The notes beneath the pieces were generated by a model. That model worked only from the letters and a program-made list of their open reading frames with translations, did no database searches and was not told the DNA's origin. Positions 57,385 to 64,000 of a stretch of DNA of 64,000 nucleotides are shown here, piece by piece (within the stretch, counting starts at the first letter, position 1; each line of letters starts with the position of its first letter). The DNA lies in NCBI GenBank assembly GCA_014879655.1, contig JACSRS010000110.1, positions 1 to 64,000 of the forward strand, read 5' to 3'. Both the position numbers and the translations under genes were made by a program. The stretch is from Burkholderiaceae bacterium. Its GTDB lineage: Bacteria; Pseudomonadota; Gammaproteobacteria; Burkholderiales; Burkholderiaceae_C.

Positions 57385-58593
57385 TCAGCGCCCTTGCAGT
57401 TTGTCGACCTCGAGCCGGGCGGTTTCGGCGTCCTTGGCGTATTCGGCCAGGTAACGTTCACGCTCTTCGCTGGACCATTCTGCAGCCGAGAACCGGTCCT
57501 GCCCGTAGACACCACTGCGATGCACCACACCTGCCTGTCGCGCCATCATTGCGCGATCGGGAAAGGCGTCCGGGATCAGCAAATAACCCTCGATGTCGCG
57601 CAATTGCAGCGGAAACACCGGATTCTTGTCACGCACCAGCGCGCCAAACAGTGTGAGCCTGAATTCGCGCGCGCCGGCAGCCACTTCATTGTTGAACTGC
57701 AGCAGCGCAAACGGCTGGCCGTTGGCATCGTCCACGCGCGCACTGGCCACATAGCGGCCGGGACGCATCACATTGGCTTTCAGGTAGAAGTTGAGCGATC
57801 CGTTTTCCAGCGCTTCGCGCACGCCGGCCCAGGTGGCGGGCACATCGGGCGAATAGATCACGTCAAAGTGCACCACGCCGTCTTCGCCCTGCACGTTGAC
57901 CTGCGCCAGAAGCCGGATGGTGCCCGAGAAACTGGCAAAGCCCTGTTGCGACGGACTGAGCCGCGCGCTGTAGCGGTTGTCGCCGGCCACGTCATCGGCG
58001 CCCGTACCATCGTCGGTGAACGCCACGCCGCTGCGGATCAGATTGACCGGCACGCTGGATTCGGGCAGCGATTGTGCGGCCGCGCTGGTCACCACCAGCG
58101 GCAGCAAGCGGCCGGTGCTGTCGGTCGCTTCGATGGTGAATCTGACGGTCTCCGCGCCGCTCAGAAACACGCGCTCCTGCGTTGTGCGCAGCCGCACGCT
58201 CTTGACGGCCTCGCCGTTGGCCTTGCGCAGGGTGTTTTCCTCCGCGATCGGCGCAAACGGCCGCACCTGATCGGGATGCTCGGCAATCGGTCGCGACTCG
58301 TGCGGGTAGCGCGTGGCGTCGCGGTAGCTCGCGTAAACCTGCTCGGCGCGCTCGTAACGCCCCTGCCACAACGCGAGCTGCGCCTGGCGGGCCTGCTGGG
58401 CGGCCGAACCGACCAACCCGCCAGTCCCGCCCGCCGCAGCGGCACTGCTCATGCCGGCCGTCGCCAGGCCCTGCCCGCCCAAGCCGGTGCCCGCAACCGC
58501 GCCGGCGCCATCAACGCGTGAATCGGTGAGGTACCAGGCCAGCGCCCCGCAAAGTGCGACGGCGGCGACGATCAGCAGCGGCGTCTGGCGCAC
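57385..58593 (-). CDS. Exported protein, choice-of-anchor-X-like domain
   Basis: A 402-residue protein with N-terminal anchor LLIVAAVALCGALAWYLTDS, a Gly/Ala-rich linker (residues 28-65) and a coiled segment RQAQLALWQGRYERAEQVYA. The main body consists of beta-rich domains (FTIEATDSTGRLLPLVVTSA, GTIRLLAQVNVQGEDGVVHF, RYVASARVDDANGQPFALLQ), the last like a choice-of-anchor X domain. The end (EERERYLAEYAKDAETARLE) is helical. It follows the hydrolase-like gene by 46 bp and may act as its chaperone or anchor. Confidence 0.65.
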   Translation of the reverse strand: MRQTPLLIVAAVALCGALAWYLTDSRVDGAGAVAGTGLGGQGLATAGMSSAAAAGGTGGLVGSAAQQARQAQLALWQGRYERAEQVYASYRDATRYPHESRPIAEHPDQVRPFAPIAEENTLRKANGEAVKSVRLRTTQERVFLSGAETVRFTIEATDSTGRLLPLVVTSAAAQSLPESSVPVNLIRSGVAFTDDGTGADDVAGDNRYSARLSPSQQGFASFSGTIRLLAQVNVQGEDGVVHFDVIYSPDVPATWAGVREALENGSLNFYLKANVMRPGRYVASARVDDANGQPFALLQFNNEVAAGAREFRLTLFGALVRDKNPVFPLQLRDIEGYLLIPDAFPDRAMMARQAGVVHRSGVYGQDRFSAAEWSSEERERYLAEYAKDAETARLEVDKLQGR

Positions 58594-58639
58594 GGACGTT
58601 CAGACGCTGTAGCCGCTGGATCCGTGCGACCAGCTGCCA

Positions 58640-59554
58640 TCAATTGGCGTTGGCCACCATGTCGGCGCGCACCTTGGACACCACGCCACCCCAGTTGCCG
58701 TTGGTGTAATGGTTGAACGCCTCGGCGTCGTCGCGGAACTTCACGTTGTGATAGCCCCACTTGGCTTTGCCGCCCTCGTTGGCGGCTGTGCCCAACGTCA
58801 GGTCGTTGCAGAGCCAGTCGGACGGATTGCAGAAACCCGCACCGCCGCTGCCCGACACGCCACCTGACGAATGGTAGGCGACGGCTTCGTCATCCTGCCC
58901 CGGCAGCACGCCCGAATACAGCGTGCCCTTGGCGCCGGCGTACATGTAGAACCACTTGGCGCGGGTCTGGCTGTGGTCGTACATGGCCCGGGCGGTGGCC
59001 GTCTTCAGGTCGGAGGTGAGCGGATCGGACACCGCCCAGCTGCCCACGTTGGCCAGTTCGCTGCCGCCGCCGGCACCGGCGGCCACGTCCACCCACTTGA
59101 TGTTCCATCCGGTCTGCGTGCCTCCGCCGCTGGCGGCGCCACACACGCCAGCGCTGTTCGGCGTCGCGTTCTTCTTGTCGCGCACGGTGCCGCCGTACTG
59201 CGCCAGCGCGTAGCCGATCTGCAGGTTGCCGGCGCTGTGTGCAGCCACGTAGCACCAGTTGGTGCCTGTGCAGTAGCAATCGAGCGCGTCACGGATGCGG
59301 TAGTTCTGGGTGGAGATCCGGTTGTATCCGTCCCAGTTGACCGACTTCTTGTTCACGCCGGCAGCAGTTGACGACGGCCCCCAGTAGGTGAAGTCGGCAT
59401 GGTTGCCGCCCTGCCCGCCGCCGGTGCGGCCGTTGATCCACAACGAATAGTTGGTGGCATAGACACCGCCGGCCACGCAGGCCAGCAAGGCAACTGCCGA
59501 AACGGCCCGGCCGCGCGCACGCAGACCCGAAAAAACCCGAAACAATGGACGCAT
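58640..59554 (-). CDS. Secreted lipase/esterase-like alpha/beta hydrolase
   Basis: A 304-residue exported protein. Signal peptide AVSAVALLACVAGGVYATNY. The mature part opens YSLWINGRTGGGQGG and contains NWCYVAAHSAGNLQIGYALA, a variant nucleophile elbow AHSAG (GxSxG with Ala at the first position), a typical secreted triacylglycerol-lipase-like pattern. Several Cys pairs (DCYCTGTNWC; FCNPSDWLC) suggest disulfides. Late HxxxD candidates are AYHSSGGVSG and YHNVKFRDDAEAF. Start ATG 59554. Likely operon with the downstream anchor-type protein. Confidence 0.75.
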   Translation of the reverse strand: MRPLFRVFSGLRARGRAVSAVALLACVAGGVYATNYSLWINGRTGGGQGGNHADFTYWGPSSTAAGVNKKSVNWDGYNRISTQNYRIRDALDCYCTGTNWCYVAAHSAGNLQIGYALAQYGGTVRDKKNATPNSAGVCGAASGGGTQTGWNIKWVDVAAGAGGGSELANVGSWAVSDPLTSDLKTATARAMYDHSQTRAKWFYMYAGAKGTLYSGVLPGQDDEAVAYHSSGGVSGSGGAGFCNPSDWLCNDLTLGTAANEGGKAKWGYHNVKFRDDAEAFNHYTNGNWGGVVSKVRADMVANAN

Positions 59555-59826
59555 GAAAACTCCAGAATTGAAGATGACGTGAGAGCCCACGGTAGGTCCG
59601 GGTTGGGAATGCATGGAATGATGCAATCAAATAGAACGACCGTGCTTTTTTATTATCTGAAACGCCATCAGCTGCGCCTACTGGTGTAAACCCTTGCCGT
59701 TGTGCACCCGCTGCGGCGGGCCATCACAGGGGCGGCGTGCCCCTTGACGGCCAGCCGGGAATGCCCGTTTCAGGGTCGTTGCGCCTATCATGCAGAACTT
59801 TCCTTTCGCCACAACTGGAGATCCGC

Positions 59827-60297
59827 ATGGCTGTCACCGTCAACATCAATCTGGCATACGAATTTGAAGTCAAGGCCAAGGCCGCCGAGGTCTTTGCCGT
59901 GCTGTCGGACGTCCCCACCTCGGTCAGCCACTTTCCCAAGGTGGAAAAGCTCACCGACATGGGCGACGGCATCTACAAATGGGAAATGGAAAAAGTGGGC
60001 ACCGCCCAGGTGAACATCCAGACCGTCTATGCCAGCAAGTACGTCAACGACAAGAAAAAGGGCACGGTCATCTGGACCCCGGTCGACGGTGTCGGCAACG
60101 CTCTGGTCGGCGGCAGCTGGAAGATCAAGGACAAGAAGACGTCCACCGAGGTGTCGCTGGAAATCAACGGCGACATCATTGTGCCGCTGCCCGGCCTGAT
60201 GAAGATGATCATCGTGCCGGTGGTCGAGAGCGAATTTGAAAAGCTGGTCGAAAAATACATCGACAACCTGATCAAGCGCTTCGGCGGCGAGGTCTGA
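59827..60297 (+). CDS. SRPBCC-family (CoxG/DUF2505-like) protein
   Basis: A 156-residue START-like helix-grip protein. The first strand NINLAYEFEVKAKAAEVFAV then LSDVPTSVSHFPKVEKLTDM is the standard opening, with the long C-terminal helix VESEFEKLVEKYIDNLIKRF. It likely binds a hydrophobic ligand or lipid in the cytoplasm. No catalytic motif. Single gene with a divergent secreted hydrolase upstream. Confidence 0.85.
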   Translation: MAVTVNINLAYEFEVKAKAAEVFAVLSDVPTSVSHFPKVEKLTDMGDGIYKWEMEKVGTAQVNIQTVYASKYVNDKKKGTVIWTPVDGVGNALVGGSWKIKDKKTSTEVSLEINGDIIVPLPGLMKMIIVPVVESEFEKLVEKYIDNLIKRFGGEV

Positions 60298-60520
60298 CAG
60301 CGGCGCCGACTCTGCCGGCAAGTTGTTCCGTCCGACACTGGACAAAGCTGTGGACAAGCCTTGGCAAGCGCTGTATCGGCGAGCCAAGTGCTTGAATTTA
60401 TTGAACTTCCTCTGGTCTGCCTGTTTTTTCAGCGGTCTGGCTCGATGCCCGCAGCCGGCCGGAAACCCCGGGCGCCCGCCATCAACGGGCGGGAACGACC
60501 TGTGACGAAGCCGAAGCCCT

Positions 60521-61216
60521 TCAATCCGGACCGGCAGCGCGCGTGTCTGCCACCTGCAGCAGCGATCCGACCAGAAAACCTGCAGCGCCCAGCAGCGTGA
60601 AAACCGTTGCCAGCATGGCCCATGGCGAGTCGCTGGCATGACGCGGCACATAGGACGTGATTGCCGAGAGCATGAACGCCACACAACCGGCCAGGTTGCA
60701 CTGAGCCGAGTAGCCCGCCAGCGTGCGATGGCGCCGCGCCGGCCCGATTGCCACGAACGCCAGCCAGCCCGACAGCAGGAAGAGCACCGACCCGGCAAAG
60801 TCGGGCACCCAGACCTGCAGATCGTCCGCGCGCCAGTTCAGGCCCGTTTGCATCGCGTCCCAGGTGCTGAGGTTGAACAGCAGCGTGCCGGCGAACTGCA
60901 ACGCGCTACTGACCCACACACGGTCACCGGGTCGCCAGCCCGGTCGCAGCAGGCCGAGCGCCAAACCGGACGGGTCAACCGTGTGGGCGGCCTGCGCCAG
61001 TTGTAACCAGGCCGCGGTCGTAAAAGGCAAAGAGCCCGCAAAAAACACCGCGTTGACGCCGCGCGCGTCCAGCGCCAGCCAGCGCGCCAGCGACGGCATC
61101 AGGCTTAGCACGCTGCCAGCGACAAACATCAGGGAGCCCAGCGCAAACACCCAGCCGGTCCAAAGGCCCAGCCGCTCCCAGTCGAACCCGTTTCGCGAGT
61201 TGTGCCGTCGATTCAA
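60521..61216 (-). CDS. Six-helix membrane protein (YrhK-like), coupled to glutamate decarboxylase
   Basis: A 231-residue protein with six predicted helices, for example [40 protein letters not shown] and [20 protein letters not shown]. Repeated features [13 protein letters not shown] and [13 protein letters not shown] suggest YrhK-like internal duplication. It is not a GadC amino-acid antiporter (too short, no APC motifs). Its start overlaps the stop of the decarboxylase gene (ATGA), so it is translated with it. Function unknown. Confidence 0.7.
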   Translation of the reverse strand: MNRRHNSRNGFDWERLGLWTGWVFALGSLMFVAGSVLSLMPSLARWLALDARGVNAVFFAGSLPFTTAAWLQLAQAAHTVDPSGLALGLLRPGWRPGDRVWVSSALQFAGTLLFNLSTWDAMQTGLNWRADDLQVWVPDFAGSVLFLLSGWLAFVAIGPARRHRTLAGYSAQCNLAGCVAFMLSAITSYVPRHASDSPWAMLATVFTLLGAAGFLVGSLLQVADTRAAGPD

Positions 61217-62607
61217 TGGTGAAACCCGCTGGCCTCCTGGGCTGACAGGCCCCGCGCCTGCGGGTGTTGACGCAGGTGGTCGATGGCAGCGCGAATGTCG
61301 GCCAGCAGCAAGTGGGCCAGGTCACGGCTCACGCCGTGGCGCACCAGGATGCGCTGCACCACCCGCGATTCACAGTTGGCCGGCAGCGCATAGGCCGGCA
61401 CCTGCCAACCTCGCACCCGCAAACGGTCGGCCAGTTCGTACAGGCTGAAGCCGGGATCGGCACCATCACGGATCTTCCAGCACAGCGCCGGAATACCCTT
61501 TTCCGGCTGCCCGTCGTAGATGATTTCAAACGGGCCCAGCGCGGAAATTTCTGCCGAAAGGAACTGCGCCGTGTCATAGCAGGCATCGTGAATCCGGCGA
61601 TAGCCTTCGCGCCCCAGCCGCAGGAAGTTGTAGTACTGGCAGGCCACCTGCCCGGCCGGGCGTGAAAAGTTCAGCGCAATGTCGCGCATGTTGCCGCCCA
61701 GGTAATTCACCCAGAAAACCAGTCCTTCGGGCAGGTCCTTCTCTTCCCGCCAGGCGATCCAGCCCACGCCCAGCGGGCTCAGCCCGAACTTGTGGCCCGA
61801 AGCGTTGATCGAGCGAACCCGCGGCAGACGGAAATCCCACTTCAGGTCGGGCGCACAAAACGGCGCCAGAAAGCCGCCGCTGGCACCGTCCACGTGAATG
61901 GAGATGTCCAGACCGGTGCGCCGCTGCAGGTCGTCCAGCGCGTCTGAAACAGCCTGAACCGGCTCGTATTCGCCGGTGAAGGTCACGCCCAGCGTCGGCA
62001 CCACGCCAATGGTGTTTTCGTCGCAGCGCTGCAGCACCTGTTCCGGCGTCATCAGCAGGCGACCGTCCTCCATCGGGATTTCCCGGTGTTCGACGTCCCA
62101 GTAGCGGGTGAACTTGTGCCAGCAGACCTGCACCGGGCCGGTCACCAGATTGGGCCGGTCAAAGGGCTTGCCGGCGGCCTTTCGCGCGGCTTCCCAGCGC
62201 CGCTTCATCGCCAGGCCGCCGAGCATGGCGGCCTCGCTCGAGCCGGTGGTGGAGCAGCCGACGCCGCTGCCTTCGACCGGCGCGTGCCACAGGTCGGCCA
62301 GCATGCGCACGCAACGCGCCTCGATCTCTGCCGTCTGCGGGTACTCGTCCTTGTCGACCATGTTCTTGTCGATGCACTCGTCCATCAGGCGATGGATCTC
62401 CGGTTCCTCCCAGGTCTGGCAGAAAGTGGCCAGGTTCTGGCGTGCGTTGCCGTCGAGCATCAGTTCGTCATGCACCAGCGCGTAGGCCTGGCGCGCCTCG
62501 CGCTCGCGCGCGGGGAAGCGCGATTTTGGCGCGATGCCGCCGGCGTGCATGGCATAAACGTCTTCGTCGGCGGAGGGTCCCGGGGGTGATTGGCGATGCA
62601 GCGGCAT
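61213..62607 (-). CDS. gadB: Glutamate decarboxylase
   Basis: Removes the alpha-carboxyl of glutamate to give GABA and consumes a proton. A 464-residue PLP enzyme. [20 protein letters not shown] is the typical N-terminus, followed by [20 protein letters not shown], cofactor-contact [20 protein letters not shown] and the PLP-binding Lys in [18 protein letters not shown] (near residue 270). [20 protein letters not shown] is characteristic. The C-terminal His of the E. coli-type autoinhibited form is present as GFHH-stop. No GadC gene is adjacent; the coupled downstream membrane gene is the only candidate partner. Confidence 0.95.
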   Translation of the reverse strand: MPLHRQSPPGPSADEDVYAMHAGGIAPKSRFPAREREARQAYALVHDELMLDGNARQNLATFCQTWEEPEIHRLMDECIDKNMVDKDEYPQTAEIEARCVRMLADLWHAPVEGSGVGCSTTGSSEAAMLGGLAMKRRWEAARKAAGKPFDRPNLVTGPVQVCWHKFTRYWDVEHREIPMEDGRLLMTPEQVLQRCDENTIGVVPTLGVTFTGEYEPVQAVSDALDDLQRRTGLDISIHVDGASGGFLAPFCAPDLKWDFRLPRVRSINASGHKFGLSPLGVGWIAWREEKDLPEGLVFWVNYLGGNMRDIALNFSRPAGQVACQYYNFLRLGREGYRRIHDACYDTAQFLSAEISALGPFEIIYDGQPEKGIPALCWKIRDGADPGFSLYELADRLRVRGWQVPAYALPANCESRVVQRILVRHGVSRDLAHLLLADIRAAIDHLRQHPQARGLSAQEASGFHH

Positions 62608-62771
62608 GAAGGTCTCTCTCGTCTGGATGAGAATGGCCGGCGGCGCGCGCCGCCAGACCAAAGGGGGCCCGATGGAGGCCGGTGAGTGCGGACAACCTCT
62701 TGTCCCCGCCGGGAAATCCTAACAGTGCCTTGCAGCGGGCTCAACCCGGGCGAGTGGCCCGCGCCCCCTTG

Positions 62772-63710
62772 TCAGTGCCCGGGCGCGGCGGGCCTGCCCT
62801 TGCGTTCGCGTTGGCGGGCGGCCTTTTTTTCTTCGCGTTCGGCCTCAGCCTGCCGCGCGGATTCCAGCCACTGCTCAAAGCTCTCAGGCGTCTCCAGCGT
62901 GACCCGCCCCAGCGTGGCGCTGCGGAACTCGTGGATCACCACTTCAGCAGCTTTTTGCAGGTTCACGCGCCCCTTGCCCAGCAATGCGCCCCGCTGGCGG
63001 CCGACCTCGACCAGCAGGTCTTCGTCGGGCAGGGCGCCCACGTCCTGCAACCGGAAACGCGCTTCGAGTTGCGCGGGATAGTCCCGCTTGAGCACGGCCA
63101 GCAATTCCAGCGCCACTTCTTCGTCGTCATAGGCGTTGCGCCCCACCGCTCCGCTGGCCGCCAGGTGGTAGCCACTTTGCGCGACAACGATGCGCGGCCA
63201 CAGCATGCCGGGCGTGTCGAAAAGGTAGAAGTCGTCGGCCAGCGTGATGCGCTGCTCCATCTTGGTGATGCCGGCTTCGTCGCCCGTCTTGGCGGCGCGC
63301 CGGCCGGTCAGTGTGTTGATCAGCGTCGACTTGCCCACATTGGGAATGCCGCAGATCAGCACCCGCATCGGCTTGACCATGCCGCCGCGGTTCGGTGCCA
63401 GCGCCCGGCAGGCGTCGATCAGCGCCCTTGCCGGCGCGGTGACGCTGGCGTCCAGCCCGATCGCGCGGGTGCCCGGCTGGCCGTTGTACCAGTCCAGCCA
63501 GAGCGCGGTGCGCGCCGGATCGGCCAGATCCTGCTTGTTCAGCACTTTCAGTGACGGCCGTCCCGCCGTCAGCTCGGCCAGCAGCGGGTTGGCGCTGGAG
63601 CCCGGAAGGCGGGCGTCGAGCAGTTCGATGACGACGTCGATGTCCTTCACGCGCTCGGTGATCGCCTTGCGCGTCAGGTGCATGTGACCGGGGAACCACT
63701 GGATCGCCAT
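62772..63710 (-). CDS. YlqF/RbgA-like circularly permuted ribosome-assembly GTPase
   Basis: A 312-residue GTPase with permuted motif order: G4 (LKVLNKQDLADP) precedes G1 (VLICGIPNVGKSTLINTLTG), then G2/G3 (GITKMEQRITLADDFYLFDTPGML). The lead MAIQWFPGHMHLTRKAITER is the classic YlqF signature. It assists large-subunit assembly in related organisms. The C-terminal RNA-binding helices (QKAAEVVIHEFRSATLGRVT) and a basic tail (EREEKKAARQRERKGRPAA) follow. ATG 63710 is preferred to an upstream start. Confidence 0.94.
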   Translation of the reverse strand: MAIQWFPGHMHLTRKAITERVKDIDVVIELLDARLPGSSANPLLAELTAGRPSLKVLNKQDLADPARTALWLDWYNGQPGTRAIGLDASVTAPARALIDACRALAPNRGGMVKPMRVLICGIPNVGKSTLINTLTGRRAAKTGDEAGITKMEQRITLADDFYLFDTPGMLWPRIVVAQSGYHLAASGAVGRNAYDDEEVALELLAVLKRDYPAQLEARFRLQDVGALPDEDLLVEVGRQRGALLGKGRVNLQKAAEVVIHEFRSATLGRVTLETPESFEQWLESARQAEAEREEKKAARQRERKGRPAAPGH

Positions 63711-63886
63711 GGCGGTGTCGCTGTCTTTCAGGTTGGTGGGGGAATGCCGGGCAGGCGGGTGGTGCCCAGGCAGCGATTGTGACCCGGCGGCGGTGGCGAA
63801 GGAGTCGGCTCGCCCGCGATCATCCTGCCAGATGCCAGCCAGCGACCGAGGGAGCATCCAACAGGCTGGAAAATACTCCTGTATTC

Positions 63887-63914
63887 ATAGCAACACTTAT
63901 CTATTTGACGCTGG
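63887..63914 (+). repeat. Dispersed 28-nt element, copy 10
   Basis: TGTATTCATAGC, 11 bases, ATTTGACGCTGG (exact), then ATCTTTGGCTGTTTGACCG and AAAAATCTGC. Lies upstream of the YlqF gene start, near the right edge of the window, where the remaining sequence shows no gene. Confidence 0.93.
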
Positions 63915-64000
63915 ATCTTTGGCTGTTTGACCGAAAAATCTGCTCTTTCACCCTTCTCCCTCACCGAAGGGGGCCGAACGCGCCGCTCAGGCCGGCTCGG

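Noticed and set aside
60521-61216. GadC glutamate/GABA antiporter next to gadB
   Set aside because: Only 231 residues and six helices with no APC-superfamily motifs.
1-64000. CRISPR array, tRNA, rRNA or integrase
   Set aside because: No regularly spaced direct repeats, no cloverleaf or rRNA-like sequence and no tyrosine or serine recombinase motif were seen.

Overview
The window is a high-GC chromosomal segment of a betaproteobacterium, most likely from the Burkholderiales and probably the family Comamonadaceae. This is judged from protein style (glutaminyl-tRNA synthetase, YeeE/YedE halves, DUF3014, DUF937, DUF924/DUF427, LytS/LytTR pair), codon use and a Comamonadaceae-like intergenic repeat; no rRNA marker is present, so genus is not assigned. 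I see no tRNA, rRNA, CRISPR array, intact insertion sequence, phage or origin.

Layout. 1-9562: a partial MacA-like efflux adaptor, small membrane proteins, an alpha/beta hydrolase, a 2TM-LytS-LytTR signalling operon, a Tyr/Pro-rich secreted repeat protein and glnS. 9562-12021: a small acquired-looking patch with a frameshifted DUF4258 gene, DUF2283, an AT-rich Mrr-type endonuclease and a NYN-domain protein. 12289-26821: housekeeping and accessory enzymes (AMP-ligase, two zinc-dependent M14/ASPA deacylase-type enzymes, SRAP, two AhpD-like proteins, esterase, FAD monooxygenase, DUF924/DUF427). 26947-31002: a giant secreted DUF11-type repeat protein. 31355-40935: TerB-like proteins, MFS transporter, methyltransferase/LysR pair, flavin monooxygenase/TetR pair leading a DUF1428-SRPBCC-VOC cassette, and a two-gene thiosulfate-type YeeE/YedE transporter. 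41120-43687: a lipoprotein with Ig-like repeats and a C-terminal thaumatin-like domain. 43844-52722: exonuclease, quinone-reductase-like enzyme, radical SAM protein, a TetR/sulfatase divergent pair, DOPA-dioxygenase-like protein, GST, nitronate monooxygenase, truncated cupin. 52769-55983: a translationally coupled exported cassette (amidohydrolase, YtkA/FixH-like protein, di-heme peroxidase) beside a GntR regulator. 56686-64000: DedA protein, two exported proteins, an SRPBCC protein, glutamate decarboxylase coupled to a membrane protein, and a YlqF/RbgA-type GTPase.

The strongest structure not explained by genes is a dispersed intergenic element: ten copies in 64 kb, each with ATAGC, exactly 11 variable bases, then a 12-base box close to ATTTGACGCTGG, usually followed by a GGCC/GCCA-T-rich or A-rich tail. 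Fixed spacing with a variable middle indicates a conserved two-part motif rather than recent copying. The window is also rich in gene stubs: a 50-codon chimera joining the start of an enolase-superfamily gene to the end of an M14-type gene, a 5' exonuclease stub on the far side of the thaumatin gene, a decayed sphingosine-phosphate-lyase-like stub, and a cupin whose N-terminus is replaced by an opposite-strand gene tail. Several divergent promoters carry clear palindromic operator candidates.
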